From CBDBND01 sp965262665 (GTDB lineage Bacteria; Pseudomonadota; Alphaproteobacteria; Rhodospirillales; Rhodospirillaceae), in assembly GCA_965262665.1 (NCBI GenBank), contig OZ253551.1:496001-560000 (forward strand): a stretch of DNA of 64,000 bases. The letters are read 5' to 3'. Each line of letters opens with the position of its first letter. Position 1 is the first letter of the stretch. The notes under the pieces are model-generated. The model was given only the letters and a program-made list of their open reading frames with translations. It was not told where the DNA came from and searched no databases. The position numbers and the translations under genes are program-made. Positions 9,033 to 18,324 of this stretch are shown piece by piece.

Positions 9033-9784
9033 CGGCTGTGATCCTCAGCGTATTCGGTCAGCACATAGTTTTGGCCATTGTAAGCCTGTTTCACCAAGAT
9101 CCGGTCGCCCTTCATGGCCCACACATCCAAGGGCCCGTTGGTGTAGTGGATGGTCTCAAAGGTGCCTGCCGGGGTGGTCACCGTTTCCTCGCCCAGGCGG
9201 GTGGTTGTGAGCGCGCGCAGAGTGCCGAGCACCGGACCATCGGCACCGCGGGGCGGGCTGATGAAATAGCTCGGGCGCGGCTGTGTTTCGTTGTCCAAAG
9301 ACGCATCATCGTTGGGATCAATGACAGAAGCGTTCCAGGAATTGAGCGCTTCAGCGTGGGTGATCACAGCCACGACCGGAGGGACAATAAGTCTGTGATC
9401 CGCCGGTCCGCCCGGCCCCCAAGACGCGGCATGGAGTTGATCACCGTCAACGGTGACTCGGACCGAACCCTTGAAACCGTCGTCCTGCCAGTAGCTGGAA
9501 AAGGATTCGATCGGGCGGAACGCAGCGTTCACTCGCATAACAATGGTGTACTGGCGGCTATTGTTGAACATGTCCTTGAACACGGTCATCGTCCGGCTGC
9601 CGTCGCCATGGACGATCATGCGAAAGTCTTCGCGGCCACGCATGGTTTCTCCGTCATCCTCGTAAAAGCTGTAAGCGCCCGTTGCCATGCGTTCGATGTT
9701 GGTGTTGTCGGGATGGTCCTGCGCCAACACGCCCGACGACAGAAGAGTAGCCGCCAAGATCGAAGAAACAGATCTGCAGTTCAT
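9029..9784 (-). CDS. Secreted protein of unknown function (intact paralog)
   Basis: 251 residues from the ATG at 9784, which has GGAG 8 bases upstream; a GTG at 9802 is also in frame but precedes that site. Signal peptide ends at SGVLAQD. The C-terminal half repeats the pattern PAGTFETIHYTNGPLDVW..KGDR..NYVLTEYAED. First gene of a tightly packed minus-strand operon: this gene, its frameshifted paralog, the exported methyltransferase-like protein, then fliL, each overlapping or nearly touching the next. The duplicated pair suggests a two-subunit or substrate-variant periplasmic function (inference). Confidence 0.7.
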   Translation of the reverse strand: MNCRSVSSILAATLLSSGVLAQDHPDNTNIERMATGAYSFYEDDGETMRGREDFRMIVHGDGSRTMTVFKDMFNNSRQYTIVMRVNAAFRPIESFSSYWQDDGFKGSVRVTVDGDQLHAASWGPGGPADHRLIVPPVVAVITHAEALNSWNASVIDPNDDASLDNETQPRPSYFISPPRGADGPVLGTLRALTTTRLGEETVTTPAGTFETIHYTNGPLDVWAMKGDRILVKQAYNGQNYVLTEYAEDHSR

Positions 9785-9854
9785 AGTGGTCTCCGGATTC
9801 ACACCATCACCAAATCCTAGGCTATCATTCTTTTCCCAAGGAGAGGGGGAATTG

Positions 9855-10414
9855 ATGACTTTGATAAAGCAATACTTTTCAGCGTTGACCGTCCTGGGAC
9901 TGTTGGTGATTGGAACCTCACCGGCTTTTGCCGACAGTCACGAAGAGGCCGCCAGGAAGAGAAATACGTCCGTTTTAAGCGGCCCAATCTGGTGGTGCCG
10001 GACATGGACGCGGCGCTTAAATTTTATGTGGATCACTTGGGCTTCAGGTTCGCCTATGCGGAGGAAAGCCGGATCAATCCCGACAGCAACTATGCCTATC
10101 ACGCCTTCAACTTCGACCCCACCAAAGCGGTCCGCCAAGCAACGCTACACTCTTCAACGGAGGAACGAGCCTTTGCCATCACCGAAGTCGTCGGCCTAGA
10201 CGCGGACATCACCCGCAACCCGAGTCTGACGGCCATGGTGGTGGAGACCAAACGGTTCATGGCCTTGCGTCAGGACTTGATCGATGCCGGCTACACCGTC
10301 ACCGATTATCGTGACACCAGCCAGGGTAGCGAAAGCGGCACCGACATCCTCGAGATGGGCGTCCTCGACCCGGCCGGTCACCTCATCGTGCTTTATCAAT
10401 ACGTGGGCGGTTAA
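9855..10414 (+). pseudogene. Secreted VOC (glyoxalase-like) domain protein, frameshifted
   Basis: The ATG at 9855 follows AAGGAGAGG and encodes a signal peptide (MTLIKQYFSALTVLGLLVIG, cleavage near AFADS). Around 9955 the frame shifts and continues with YVRFKRPNLVVPDMDAALKF and the single VOC domain: YVDHLGFRFAY, RQATLHSS, LRQDLIDAGYTVTDY, and DPAGHLIVLYQYVGG at the end. VOC proteins bind a divalent metal and catalyse isomerase, dioxygenase or resistance reactions; the specific role is unknown. Without the indel it would be ~185 residues, complete. Confidence 0.75.
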
Positions 10415-10540
10415 AAAGAAGGGCAATCACCTTACATCTTTGGTTGAAGTCGGTCTGTCTCGGGGTTCGGTTGTTAAGGCGTATTTGATTCAAGACATAC
10501 ATTTTTCGGCGCTTCTGTGGTGAATTAAGAGTGACAGTCA

Positions 10541-10547
10541 CCAAAGG
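10541..10547 (+). promoter_or_regulatory. Ribosome binding site that decides a TTG start
   Basis: AAAGGAG ends 9 bases before the TTG at 10557; no ATG or GTG is in frame nearby, so this site fixes the start of the antiporter gene. Confidence 0.6.
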
Positions 10548-10556
10548 AGACCAAAT

Positions 10557-11792
10557 TTGGAAGTCCTCGCAGAACTCTTCCTGATTTTGATTATTGCTCG
10601 GGCTTTTGGCGAAGTCACTGAACGGATGGGTCAGCCGTCTTCCGTCGGCGAGCTTGTTGCCGGCATGTTCATTGCCATAATGGCGGTTCAGTTGGGCGAC
10701 TATGTGGCTATTCTCGCGCACTTGCCATCGAGCCCAGCATTAGAGGTTGTTGCCAATGTGGGCATATTTCTGCTTGTGCTTGTTGCCGGTATCGAACTAC
10801 AACCAACCGAAATTTCCAAACATTCAGTCACCTCATTTGTCGTCGCAATCGGCGGTATGGTCGCCCCCTTGTTCGGTGGCATTGCCGCCATCTGGGTTTT
10901 TCTTCCGGACACAGAGCTGAGGGCGGTCCAAGCCCTTGTCGTCGGGGTAGCGCTTTCCATTTCAGCCATTCCGGCAAGCGTGAAAGTCCTCACTGACCTC
11001 AATTTGCTACACACCACAATCGGCCGAACCATTGTCGCCGCCGCTATGATCGACGATATCCTGGGCCTGTTTATCCTCGCCATCGTGATGGCTGTATTGG
11101 AATCCGGACAGTTACCCGACTTGACGTCCCTCGCAATGTTGATGGCCAAGGTGTTTCTATTCTTCGCCGTGACCATCGCTCTTGGCGTTCATGTCTATCC
11201 GCATATGCGGCGGGGTCTTAAGGCGATGCAGATCGCCGCGATCGACCTCAGCGCTTTGGCCGCGGTGGGGCTTGCCTATGGCTGGTTAGCGGAAGCGTTG
11301 GGTTTGCGCTGGATTATGGGGGCCTTCATGGCGGGTTTGTATTTCGAGAAATCCCGCGTTGGTGTCGTCACTTACAATGAGATGCGGTTGATCTGCGGGG
11401 CGATGACGAACGGTTTGTTCGGACCACTGTTTTTTGTCTATATCGGCATCCAGGTCGACATATCGAGCGTGGCGACAACACCGTTCTTTCTGTTGGCGCT
11501 GCTGATTGTGGCCATCCTTGGGAAAGTCATTGGCGCGGGCTTGCCAGGCTTGTGGTCCGGTTTGAGCCGCCGAGAGGCTTTGTCGGTTGGCGTCGGCCTT
11601 AGTGCAAGAGGCGCCGTAGAACTGGTCTTTATCAGTATCGCCTTTCAAGCCGGACTTTTTACGGCGCAGACAAACCAGAACGGTATGAGTGAGAGTCTTT
11701 ATTCCTGCCTGATCCTTGTCGGTGTATTGACGACTCTCGCTGTTCCTCTCCTGCTACCTTATGTTGTGCCGACACAATCGTCCGACCGATAA
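10557..11792 (+). CDS. CPA2-family cation:proton antiporter
   Basis: 411 residues, almost entirely hydrophobic, with about 12 membrane segments. The CPA2 signature is present: RMGQPSSVGELVAGMF at the start, the paired Asp motif AAMIDDILGLFILAI in the ion-binding helix, and GVGLSARGAVELVF near the end. It exchanges Na+ or K+ for protons in the inner membrane. There is no C-terminal TrkA-N domain, so it is the short NapA/KefB-like form. Start is TTG. It stands alone between the VOC gene and the nitrobindin-like gene. Confidence 0.88.
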   Translation: MEVLAELFLILIIARAFGEVTERMGQPSSVGELVAGMFIAIMAVQLGDYVAILAHLPSSPALEVVANVGIFLLVLVAGIELQPTEISKHSVTSFVVAIGGMVAPLFGGIAAIWVFLPDTELRAVQALVVGVALSISAIPASVKVLTDLNLLHTTIGRTIVAAAMIDDILGLFILAIVMAVLESGQLPDLTSLAMLMAKVFLFFAVTIALGVHVYPHMRRGLKAMQIAAIDLSALAAVGLAYGWLAEALGLRWIMGAFMAGLYFEKSRVGVVTYNEMRLICGAMTNGLFGPLFFVYIGIQVDISSVATTPFFLLALLIVAILGKVIGAGLPGLWSGLSRREALSVGVGLSARGAVELVFISIAFQAGLFTAQTNQNGMSESLYSCLILVGVLTTLAVPLLLPYVVPTQSSDR

Positions 11793-11834
11793 AGTGTGAT
11801 AGTGATAAATATGTGGAACAGCTGCGAGTGACCC

Positions 11835-12401
11835 ATGAGCGACGGTATCGAGATCGATTACGGACCCCTGATGGCATTGATTGGAACCTGGCAAGGGGAG
11901 GAGGGGGTCGACGTTGCACCCGAGCCCGACGGCAAAGAAACCAATCCCTTCTATGAAACTATAACCTTCTCCGAGGTTGGCGGCGTTACCAACGCGGAAA
12001 CGCAAAATTTAGCGGCTCTTCATTACCACCAAATCGTCACGCGAAAATCCGACAGCGCAGTTTTCCACAATGAAACCGGTTATTGGATGTGGGATGCGGA
12101 AGCCGGAACAGTCATGCACTCTCTGGTCATACCGCGCGGGGTCTGTGTTCTGGCGGGCGGATCCTATGCCGGCAAACAGGATAATGATGGCCGCACCGTT
12201 CTAGAGGTGGCTGCCAAGATAGACGATCCCCACTGGTCCATTGTTCAGTCTCCGTTCATGGATGAAAAGGCGCGCACTGTGGCGTTTACGCACCAAGTTA
12301 TCGTCGGGGAGGGAAAACTGACGTACGCGGAAACCACCACCGTCGATATCTACGGCAAAATATTCGAGCACACGGATCAGAACACTTTGGTCAAAAACTA
12401 A
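11835..12401 (+). CDS. Nitrobindin-like heme-binding beta-barrel protein
   Basis: 188 residues. LMALIGTWQGEEGVD is the GTW.G motif that opens the THAP4/nitrobindin (DUF1794) barrel, and FHNETGYWMWD is the equivalent of the conserved ETGYWR strand. Family members are ten-stranded barrels that can bind ferric heme and NO or peroxynitrite; binding here is not proven because the axial His cannot be assigned with certainty. Larger than the usual ~160 residues by an N-terminal extension and loop. Converges with rsmD with a 4-base overlap. Confidence 0.7.
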   Translation: MSDGIEIDYGPLMALIGTWQGEEGVDVAPEPDGKETNPFYETITFSEVGGVTNAETQNLAALHYHQIVTRKSDSAVFHNETGYWMWDAEAGTVMHSLVIPRGVCVLAGGSYAGKQDNDGRTVLEVAAKIDDPHWSIVQSPFMDEKARTVAFTHQVIVGEGKLTYAETTTVDIYGKIFEHTDQNTLVKN

Positions 12402-12979
12402 GCGCGGATTAGATAGGTCAACGCCCCACGGCCGTAAGCACGGGAGTCTTCGATCATCCAGCCGTCGGGTGCGGTTAAGGCCTCGCTCTTGGCGGTTTCG
12501 ATGACCATGAGCCCAGTTTCGGTCAGCCAGCCCTTCGTCGCCAAGGACTGCACCGCCGGTTGGGCCAAATTTTCGTCATAGGGCGGATCGAGCAAGGCGA
12601 GATCGTAGGGCTGTGACGGAGCGGGCAGGGCGGTAGCATTCAAGGTGCGCACCGTGACTTTGTCGTCCACATCGAGGGTAGTGATGTTGTCCTGCAAAAC
12701 CCGCCGCGAGGCTGGGCTGGTCTCGACGAAGGTCACATGGGAGGCGCCGCGACTGAGGGCATCCAATCCCAGAGCACCGGTGCCGGCGAACAAATCCACC
12801 ACCCGTGCGCCGCGCAGACGAAACCCGTAATCCTGGAAGCTGTGTTCCAGACGATTGAACAGAGCCTGGCGCGCCCGGTCCGAGGTCGGGCGCACACTGC
12901 CGTCGTCGGGTACCTGCAGCGCCCTGCCCCGAAACACCCCGGCGGTGATGCGCACCTGTCCTTTGGGCCGGTTTTTCAT
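12398..12979 (-). CDS. rsmD: 16S rRNA (guanine966-N2)-methyltransferase
   Basis: Methylates G966 of 16S rRNA in the assembled small subunit. Motif I is VVDLFAGTGALGLDALSRGA and the catalytic motif IV is LLDPPY, both canonical. RITAGVFRGRALQVP and RPTSDRARQALFN are the family N-terminal signature. 193 residues is normal. Its start overlaps the stop of rluB by 4 bases, so the two are translationally coupled, the usual arrangement in alphaproteobacteria. Confidence 0.95.
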   Translation of the reverse strand: MKNRPKGQVRITAGVFRGRALQVPDDGSVRPTSDRARQALFNRLEHSFQDYGFRLRGARVVDLFAGTGALGLDALSRGASHVTFVETSPASRRVLQDNITTLDVDDKVTVRTLNATALPAPSQPYDLALLDPPYDENLAQPAVQSLATKGWLTETGLMVIETAKSEALTAPDGWMIEDSRAYGRGALTYLIRA

Positions 12980-13725
12980 TTTTGATTGCCCGGATAGGCC
13001 GCGCCCAATTGTTCCTTGAGCACTTTCTTCGGCACTTCTTTGACGGCACCGGTTTTAAGCGAACCAATTTGAAATGGACCGAAGGCCGTGCGGATGAGGC
13101 GGCTGACCTTGAGCCCGACATGCTCCATCACCCGGCGAATTTCCCGGTTCTTACCCTCCTTAAGGATGACTGTCAGCCAGGTGTTGGTGCCGGGTTTTCT
13201 ATCCAGTTTGACCGTGATGGCGCCGTAGGTAACGCCGTCGATGGTCACGCCTTTGGCTAGCGGTTCGAACATCTTCTCTTTTACGTCGCCGTAGACCCGC
13301 ACCCGGTAACGCCGGGTCCAGCCCCGGGAGGGATGTTCCAGTTCCCGGGCCAAGCCACCGTCGTTGGTCAGCAACAACAGGCCTTCTGAATTCAAATCCA
13401 AACGGCCGACAGAAATGACCCGTGGCAGGGCCGGCGGCAGGACGTCGAACACGGTCTGGCGGCCTTTTTCGTCTTTATGGGTCGTGAGTAAACCCACCGG
13501 CTTGTTGAACAGCCATAATCGTGGTGGATCCAGAGCTGGCAGACGTTCGCCTTCGACCCGTACATCGTCTCCGGTGGTGACCTTGGTGCCCGGTGCGGTC
13601 AGGGTCTCGCCGTTGACCGTTACCCGCCCTTCGGCGATGAGGGTCTCCGCCTCCCGGCGCGAGCACACACCGGCGCGGGCGATGACTTTCGCCACCCGGT
13701 CGCCGGTCGTTTCGGTGGAGCTCAT
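12976..13725 (-). CDS. rluB: 23S rRNA pseudouridine synthase, RluB/RsuA family
   Basis: 249 residues: N-terminal S4 RNA-binding domain (VIARAGVCSRREAETLIAEG) and the RsuA-type catalytic domain with the active Asp in GRLDLNSEGLLLLTNDG; LWLFNKPVGLLTTHKD precedes it and GKNREIRRVMEHVGL follows. The family modifies U2605 of 23S rRNA (RluB) or U516 of 16S (RsuA); the linked rsmD favours RluB. Overlaps both neighbours by 4 bases, in a three-gene operon with the amidotransferase-like gene upstream. Confidence 0.92.
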   Translation of the reverse strand: MSSTETTGDRVAKVIARAGVCSRREAETLIAEGRVTVNGETLTAPGTKVTTGDDVRVEGERLPALDPPRLWLFNKPVGLLTTHKDEKGRQTVFDVLPPALPRVISVGRLDLNSEGLLLLTNDGGLARELEHPSRGWTRRYRVRVYGDVKEKMFEPLAKGVTIDGVTYGAITVKLDRKPGTNTWLTVILKEGKNREIRRVMEHVGLKVSRLIRTAFGPFQIGSLKTGAVKEVPKKVLKEQLGAAYPGNQK

Positions 13726-14447
13726 GCCTGACAGGCGTGGATAAACGCCTCGTGTAAACGGCGGTCGCCGTCACAGATATGAAACTCGGGATGCCACTGC
13801 ACGCCGATGCACCAGTCCCGGGTGGGATCTTCGATGCCTTCAATGACACCGTCCGGCGCCACTGCATTAACGATGATAGGATCGGGGACGGTCTTTACCG
13901 CTTGATGATGGGCACTGTTGACCGACAGGGTGGTGGCGCCAACGATGCCGTGCAGCTTGGTCCCTTCCATGACAGTGACGTTGTGCCCAGCTTCATCCCT
14001 GGGATTGGGTTGTTCGTGAGCCAGAGCGTCGGCCACCACATCCGGTATGTGCTGTATCAAGGTGCCGCCGAGGGCAACGGCGAGCAGTTGCTGGCCGCCG
14101 CAGATGCCGAATACAGGTTTATTGCTGTCCAGCAGAGCGTGCGTCACTCCCAATTCAAAGTCAGTGCGTTCTTTTTTAAGGACCACCGTCTCATGCACCG
14201 TATCGTCACCGAACAAGGCCTGGTCCACATCGAACGCGCCGCCGGAGACCACCAATCCATCGACCATCTCGGCATAGTGACCGATCAAGTCCGCTGCACT
14301 GGGCAGGATCACCGGAACACCGCCCGCCTCTGCGATGGCGGTGCAATAGTTCTCCCGTAGAGCATACCAAGGAAATTTAGAGTAACCGCCCGGATCTTCC
14401 CGGTCGGCACTGATGCCGATAATGGGTCGTGTGTCGGAAACAGCCAT
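13722..14447 (-). CDS. Gamma-glutamyl-gamma-aminobutyrate hydrolase family (class I GATase-like)
   Basis: 241 residues, peptidase C26 type. The nucleophile Cys is in FGICGGQQLL and the His/Glu pair in VQWHPEF, so the triad is complete. GLVVSGGAFDVD is the usual substrate-loop motif. PuuD-like enzymes free GABA from gamma-glutamyl-GABA in putrescine breakdown; other members cleave glutamine conjugates, so the exact substrate is open. First gene of the puuD-like/rluB/rsmD operon, joined to rluB by a 4-base overlap. Confidence 0.85.
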   Translation of the reverse strand: MAVSDTRPIIGISADREDPGGYSKFPWYALRENYCTAIAEAGGVPVILPSAADLIGHYAEMVDGLVVSGGAFDVDQALFGDDTVHETVVLKKERTDFELGVTHALLDSNKPVFGICGGQQLLAVALGGTLIQHIPDVVADALAHEQPNPRDEAGHNVTVMEGTKLHGIVGATTLSVNSAHHQAVKTVPDPIIVNAVAPDGVIEGIEDPTRDWCIGVQWHPEFHICDGDRRLHEAFIHACQA

Positions 14448-14511
14448 GGCTGGGGCTTACGCTCTCATCGGCCTCGGCGTCAAGCCGTTCAGGTTAGCGG
14501 CTTTAGAATCG

Positions 14512-14700
14512 CTATGCAGAACGGCTGAGGCGCAAGGCAGCTTCCGTCTGAGCACCATCCCTATAGGCTCGTCCCGCGGCATCCGCAGTGGCCTGACTGT
14601 TGCTGTCAAAGGTTTGGGTTAAAACGCTGCCCCAATCGCCACCGGAAAATCCTGAAGGCTGCAGGGCACCGGCGAAGAGTTCTTCCAGGATGACCTCATT
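14512..14700 (-). pseudogene. C-terminal fragment of unrecognised protein
   Basis: About 60 codons (FVNEVILEELFAGALQPSGF and on to the stop at 14512) survive next to an IS5 transposase remnant that begins at about 14697. The fragment is polar and helical at its end (ATADAAGRAYRDGAQTEAAL). I do not recognise the family. The upstream part has been replaced by the IS5 fragment. Confidence 0.4.
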
Positions 14701-15739
14701 CACGAACGCTCCGGCCTGAGCCACTGGCGCGAGCGGATCGGCGAGCGCCTCGAAATTCTACTGCAGGAGAGCCTGCGCCTGGCTGAGGCAAGCGGTGCCC
14801 TGAAAAAGCGCGATCTCGCCCGCGTTACCGTCGACACCACGGTGCAGCCCAAGAACGTCACCTTCCCGACCGATGCCAAGCTGCTCCTCACCGCTATCAC
14901 CAAGCTCGGCGAGCTGGCCAAGACCAACGGCGTAGACCTCCGCCAGTCCTATGCCCGGGTCGCCAAGCGGGCAGCGATGGATGGCCGGGCGCTATGCGCA
15001 CGCCAAACAGTTCAAGCGGATGAACCGGGAGTTGAAGTTCCTCCGCACCCGGCTCGGCCGCTTGACCCGTGACATCACACGCAAGATCAATGGCGATCCG
15101 GTCCTCGAGGCGGTCCTCGCCGGCGCCCTCGTCAAGGCCCGCCGGATCCGCAGCCAGAAGCAGTGTCAGCGCGGCCGGAAGCTCTACTCCTGGCACGCCC
15201 CCGAAGTCGAATGCACCGCCAAAGGCAAGGCTGCCAAGCCCTACGAGTTCGGCGTCAAGGTCTCGATCACCACGACCAACAAGCGTTGCAAGGGTGGCCA
15301 GTTCATCCTCCACGCCACCGCGCTCCCCGGGAATCCCTTCGACGGCCACACCCTGAAGGGGATCATCGAGGAGACCGAGGCCCTCACCGGGCGCGAGGTC
15401 GAGCGCATCTATGTCGACAAGGGCTACCGTGGCCACGACGTGCCTAGGCCGAACCGGGTCTTCAAATCCGGACAGAAACGCGGCGTCCACGGACAGATCA
15501 AAAAAGAACTCAGGCGAAGAAGCGCCATTGAGGCCGTCATCGGTCACAACAAAACCGACGGTCAGCTTGGTCGAAACTTCCTCAAGGGATACCTCGGAGA
15601 TCACATCAACGCCGTGATGAGCGCCATTGGCTACAACTTCCGCCTCCTCCTTGTATGGATGAAGCTTCTCTTGCGCCCAATCATCGCAGACATAATCGCG
15701 GCTCTCATACCAATGGCCGCATGCAAAACGGCTTCTTAA
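14697..15739 (+). pseudogene. IS5-family transposase, 5'-truncated and frameshifted
   Basis: Reads ERSGLSHWRERIGERL and TVDTTVQPKNVTFPTDAKLL in one frame, then after an extra base near 14982 continues with HAKQFKRMNRELKFLRTRLG, YVDKGYRGHD, and GHNKTDGQLGRNFLKG. These are the DDE domain blocks of the IS5 group whose N-terminal domain is DUF772. The first ~100 codons and the left terminal repeat are missing, and a frameshift splits the rest, so it is dead. No target duplication can be seen. Confidence 0.82.
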
Positions 15740-15776
15740 CAGTCGACTAATTAATAACTTTTCTTTATGGTAAATA

Positions 15777-17357
15777 CTAAAGACCGAGGGCACCAGGATT
15801 GAATAAACCCTTGGGATCAATGAAGTCCTTCAAATCCTTAAGGATTTTGACCTGGCTGGCGTCACGGTCGCGCATATACGGATATGCTTTTCCTATCTGG
15901 ATGTGAACGCCACCGCAGCGATACATGAGGTCCACGATCTCAGCGCGCAGTTCAGCCACGAGCTTGCGAGCGGGTTGGTTCGGCTCTGTCGCTGACACAT
16001 TCGCCAAAACCGCTTCGCTGCTGTGCCGGCGGTGGAATTCTTCAACCGTGTCGGGCCATATCAATACGGGTTCAAAGAGAAATCCGTTGGTGCTGATGGC
16101 GCTGTAGACCGATATCTGCATCACACCACAATCAGTCATTTGCTCGTTATAGCGTTCCGTTAACTCATGGTAGTTCTGATTGAATTCAATAACCCGGGAA
16201 TGAGGCAAAATCGTATGCATCGGCAACTGCCGTCGGCCGTCAGGGTGAAGCATGTCATAGTCCGCGAACGGGTTGCTTCGCATTACCGTTGGGACCGTAT
16301 TGGGAACCTCAGTACCAAACTGGGCTGCGGCGGTCCTGACAACACTTAACTGCCCTGACAAGTGTGCTTTGTTATACCCTTCGACGACGAAATTCGCCGT
16401 CGAATGAGAGTCTGAAATATAACGGCGCCCAGCAACGGCCATTTTTATAGCGCGAAAAGAACTGCCAAGGACGTTAGGTCCTGATCCTGCCACCTGCAGA
16501 AAAATCTTTACGTCCTCAGCGAGACTTTGCGTCGTAGCGGCGCGTCGTAGCGCGGACAATGTCATTCCGGAGTTTTCGGTGGCAACATTGAGGCGGGAGA
16601 CGGCTCTCATGGCTTCAACCATGGTCTCAAAATTGTCGAAGCCGAACGACAAGCCATGGACCAATGGCTTCCGTTTTTGCAGCCGTAACGTCACCTGCGC
16701 CTTGATCCCGAGTGCGCCAGCATCGTTGCAGAACAGACCCGTCAAATCAGGCCCATACTGGCGGAAAAAGGAACTGTGATTTTGCTGCCCTGCTGAGCCG
16801 GTCTTGATAATAGTCCCATCAGCAAGCACCACATCAAGGCTGAGAACGCTCTCTCCTGACAGTCCGTATTTTCCCGATCCCAGACTGGCGCTGCCTTGGG
16901 AAATACCGCCGCCAAGCGTGCCATTCAGGCCCGATAACGGCCCCCAAAACGGAGGGCGCAAACCCAGGGGTTTGAGATGCTCTTCAAGTTGGGCCCAGGT
17001 GCAACCGGCCTCCAACGTGACGTACATGTCCTGTTGGTCAACATGGACAATTCTGTTTAAGGACCGCGTATCGATGCAAACACCGGGACTGCGCGTTGGC
17101 AAATAGGCATCCGTATAAGAATACCCACCGCCACGCGGAAACATGGCTACATCGGCTTCCGCCAAGCATTTCACCGTTGAAGCCAGTGACTCGACAGTCG
17201 GTGGCTTGATGACCGCCGCGACGGGCTCGGCTTTTTTGTAGTAATCCTGGGAAAAATATTCCCGTTCTGCCAAGTCCTCTATGACATTCTCGGACCCGGC
17301 AATATTTCTTACGGCGTCGAACACATTGACGAGGTCGTTTTGCGAAGGCGTAGTCAT
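15777..17357 (-). CDS. FAD-binding (PCMH/VAO-type) oxidoreductase, paralog
   Basis: 526 residues from the ATG at 17357 (a GTG at 17360 also fits). Same architecture as the enzyme at 5135-6727: AVIKPPTVESLASTV, MFPRGGGYSYTDAYLP, LEAGCTWAQLEEHL, GPLSGLNGTLGGGISQGSAS, GALGIKAQVTLRL, and the same ending DPKGLFNPGALGL. VHIQIGKAYPYMRD corresponds to LQIGKFYEFSSLM in the first paralog. Cytoplasmic; substrate unknown. It is divergent from the FAD monooxygenase at 17432, 74 bases between starts, which suggests a shared regulatory region for one catabolic unit (inference). Confidence 0.85.
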   Translation of the reverse strand: MTTPSQNDLVNVFDAVRNIAGSENVIEDLAEREYFSQDYYKKAEPVAAVIKPPTVESLASTVKCLAEADVAMFPRGGGYSYTDAYLPTRSPGVCIDTRSLNRIVHVDQQDMYVTLEAGCTWAQLEEHLKPLGLRPPFWGPLSGLNGTLGGGISQGSASLGSGKYGLSGESVLSLDVVLADGTIIKTGSAGQQNHSSFFRQYGPDLTGLFCNDAGALGIKAQVTLRLQKRKPLVHGLSFGFDNFETMVEAMRAVSRLNVATENSGMTLSALRRAATTQSLAEDVKIFLQVAGSGPNVLGSSFRAIKMAVAGRRYISDSHSTANFVVEGYNKAHLSGQLSVVRTAAAQFGTEVPNTVPTVMRSNPFADYDMLHPDGRRQLPMHTILPHSRVIEFNQNYHELTERYNEQMTDCGVMQISVYSAISTNGFLFEPVLIWPDTVEEFHRRHSSEAVLANVSATEPNQPARKLVAELRAEIVDLMYRCGGVHIQIGKAYPYMRDRDASQVKILKDLKDFIDPKGLFNPGALGL

Positions 17358-18321
17358 CACTGTCTATCCTGAGTTATGAAGGTACGAGACCTGACCCGCG
17401 TTCGTCTCACTCATAGAGAAAGGGACCATGAATGAACAGAGGCGATGTGCATGTATTCATCATCGGTGCCGGCATTGGGGGTTTGACCACGACCCTGGCC
17501 TTACAGCGGGAAGGGTTTCGTGTGTCGGTGTTCGAACAAGCACCTGAGTTGGGCGAAGTCGGCGCCGGACTTACTCTTTTTAAAAACGCCAATATCGCTT
17601 TTGATTACCTCGGTTTGAATGAGTCCATCGCCGCTATGTCTGAAATTCCCGACATTGGAGCGATGAAAGACTATAAGACCGGCGAAGTATTAAACACGAC
17701 CTCACAATTACGGGCCGCGCCCACGGATGTTAGCGGAACGCGTTGGAAAGAAAGCGAATTTGAACTCCGTCAGGTACACCGGGCGGACCTGCATGCGCTG
17801 CTAGTGGAAGAGATTGACAAGAAGGATCCGAAAGCGATTCATCTAAATTCGTCTTTTGTGTCCGTAACCCAGGACTCCAGCTCTGTCACCGCCCATTTTG
17901 AAAACGGCACGACAGCATCGGGCCAGGTTCTTATCGGCTGCGACGGCATCCGTTCAGCCGTGCGCCAAGACCTGTATGGAATTGATGATCCCGAATTCCT
18001 GAATTACGTGGCTTGGCGTGGGCTTGTCCCCATTGAGTCCCTCCCGGACGGATTGGTCACACCTGACACCGGTGTCTTGCGCGGTCAAAACAAGAGTTTC
18101 ACTCGGTATAAAATTCGCGAGGGGACATTAGTGAACTATGTGGCTTTTGCCCGCAGGGACGACTGGACCGAGGACGGTTGGATGGTGCCGTCCACGGTGG
18201 ACGAAGTGATGGAAGAATTCAGTGATGCGACCGACGAAGTCAGCTTGATCGTCACCAACACGCCACCCGACACCTGCTTCAAATGGGGCCTTCTGGGCCG
18301 GGACCCACTGCCGCGATGGAC

Positions 18322-18324
18322 TAA
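18322..18324. repeat. Left target-site duplication TAA of the IS5-family element
   Basis: TAA immediately left of the element; repeated at 19232-19234 on the right. Restoring a single TAA re-creates the reading frame of the monooxygenase. Confidence 0.85.
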
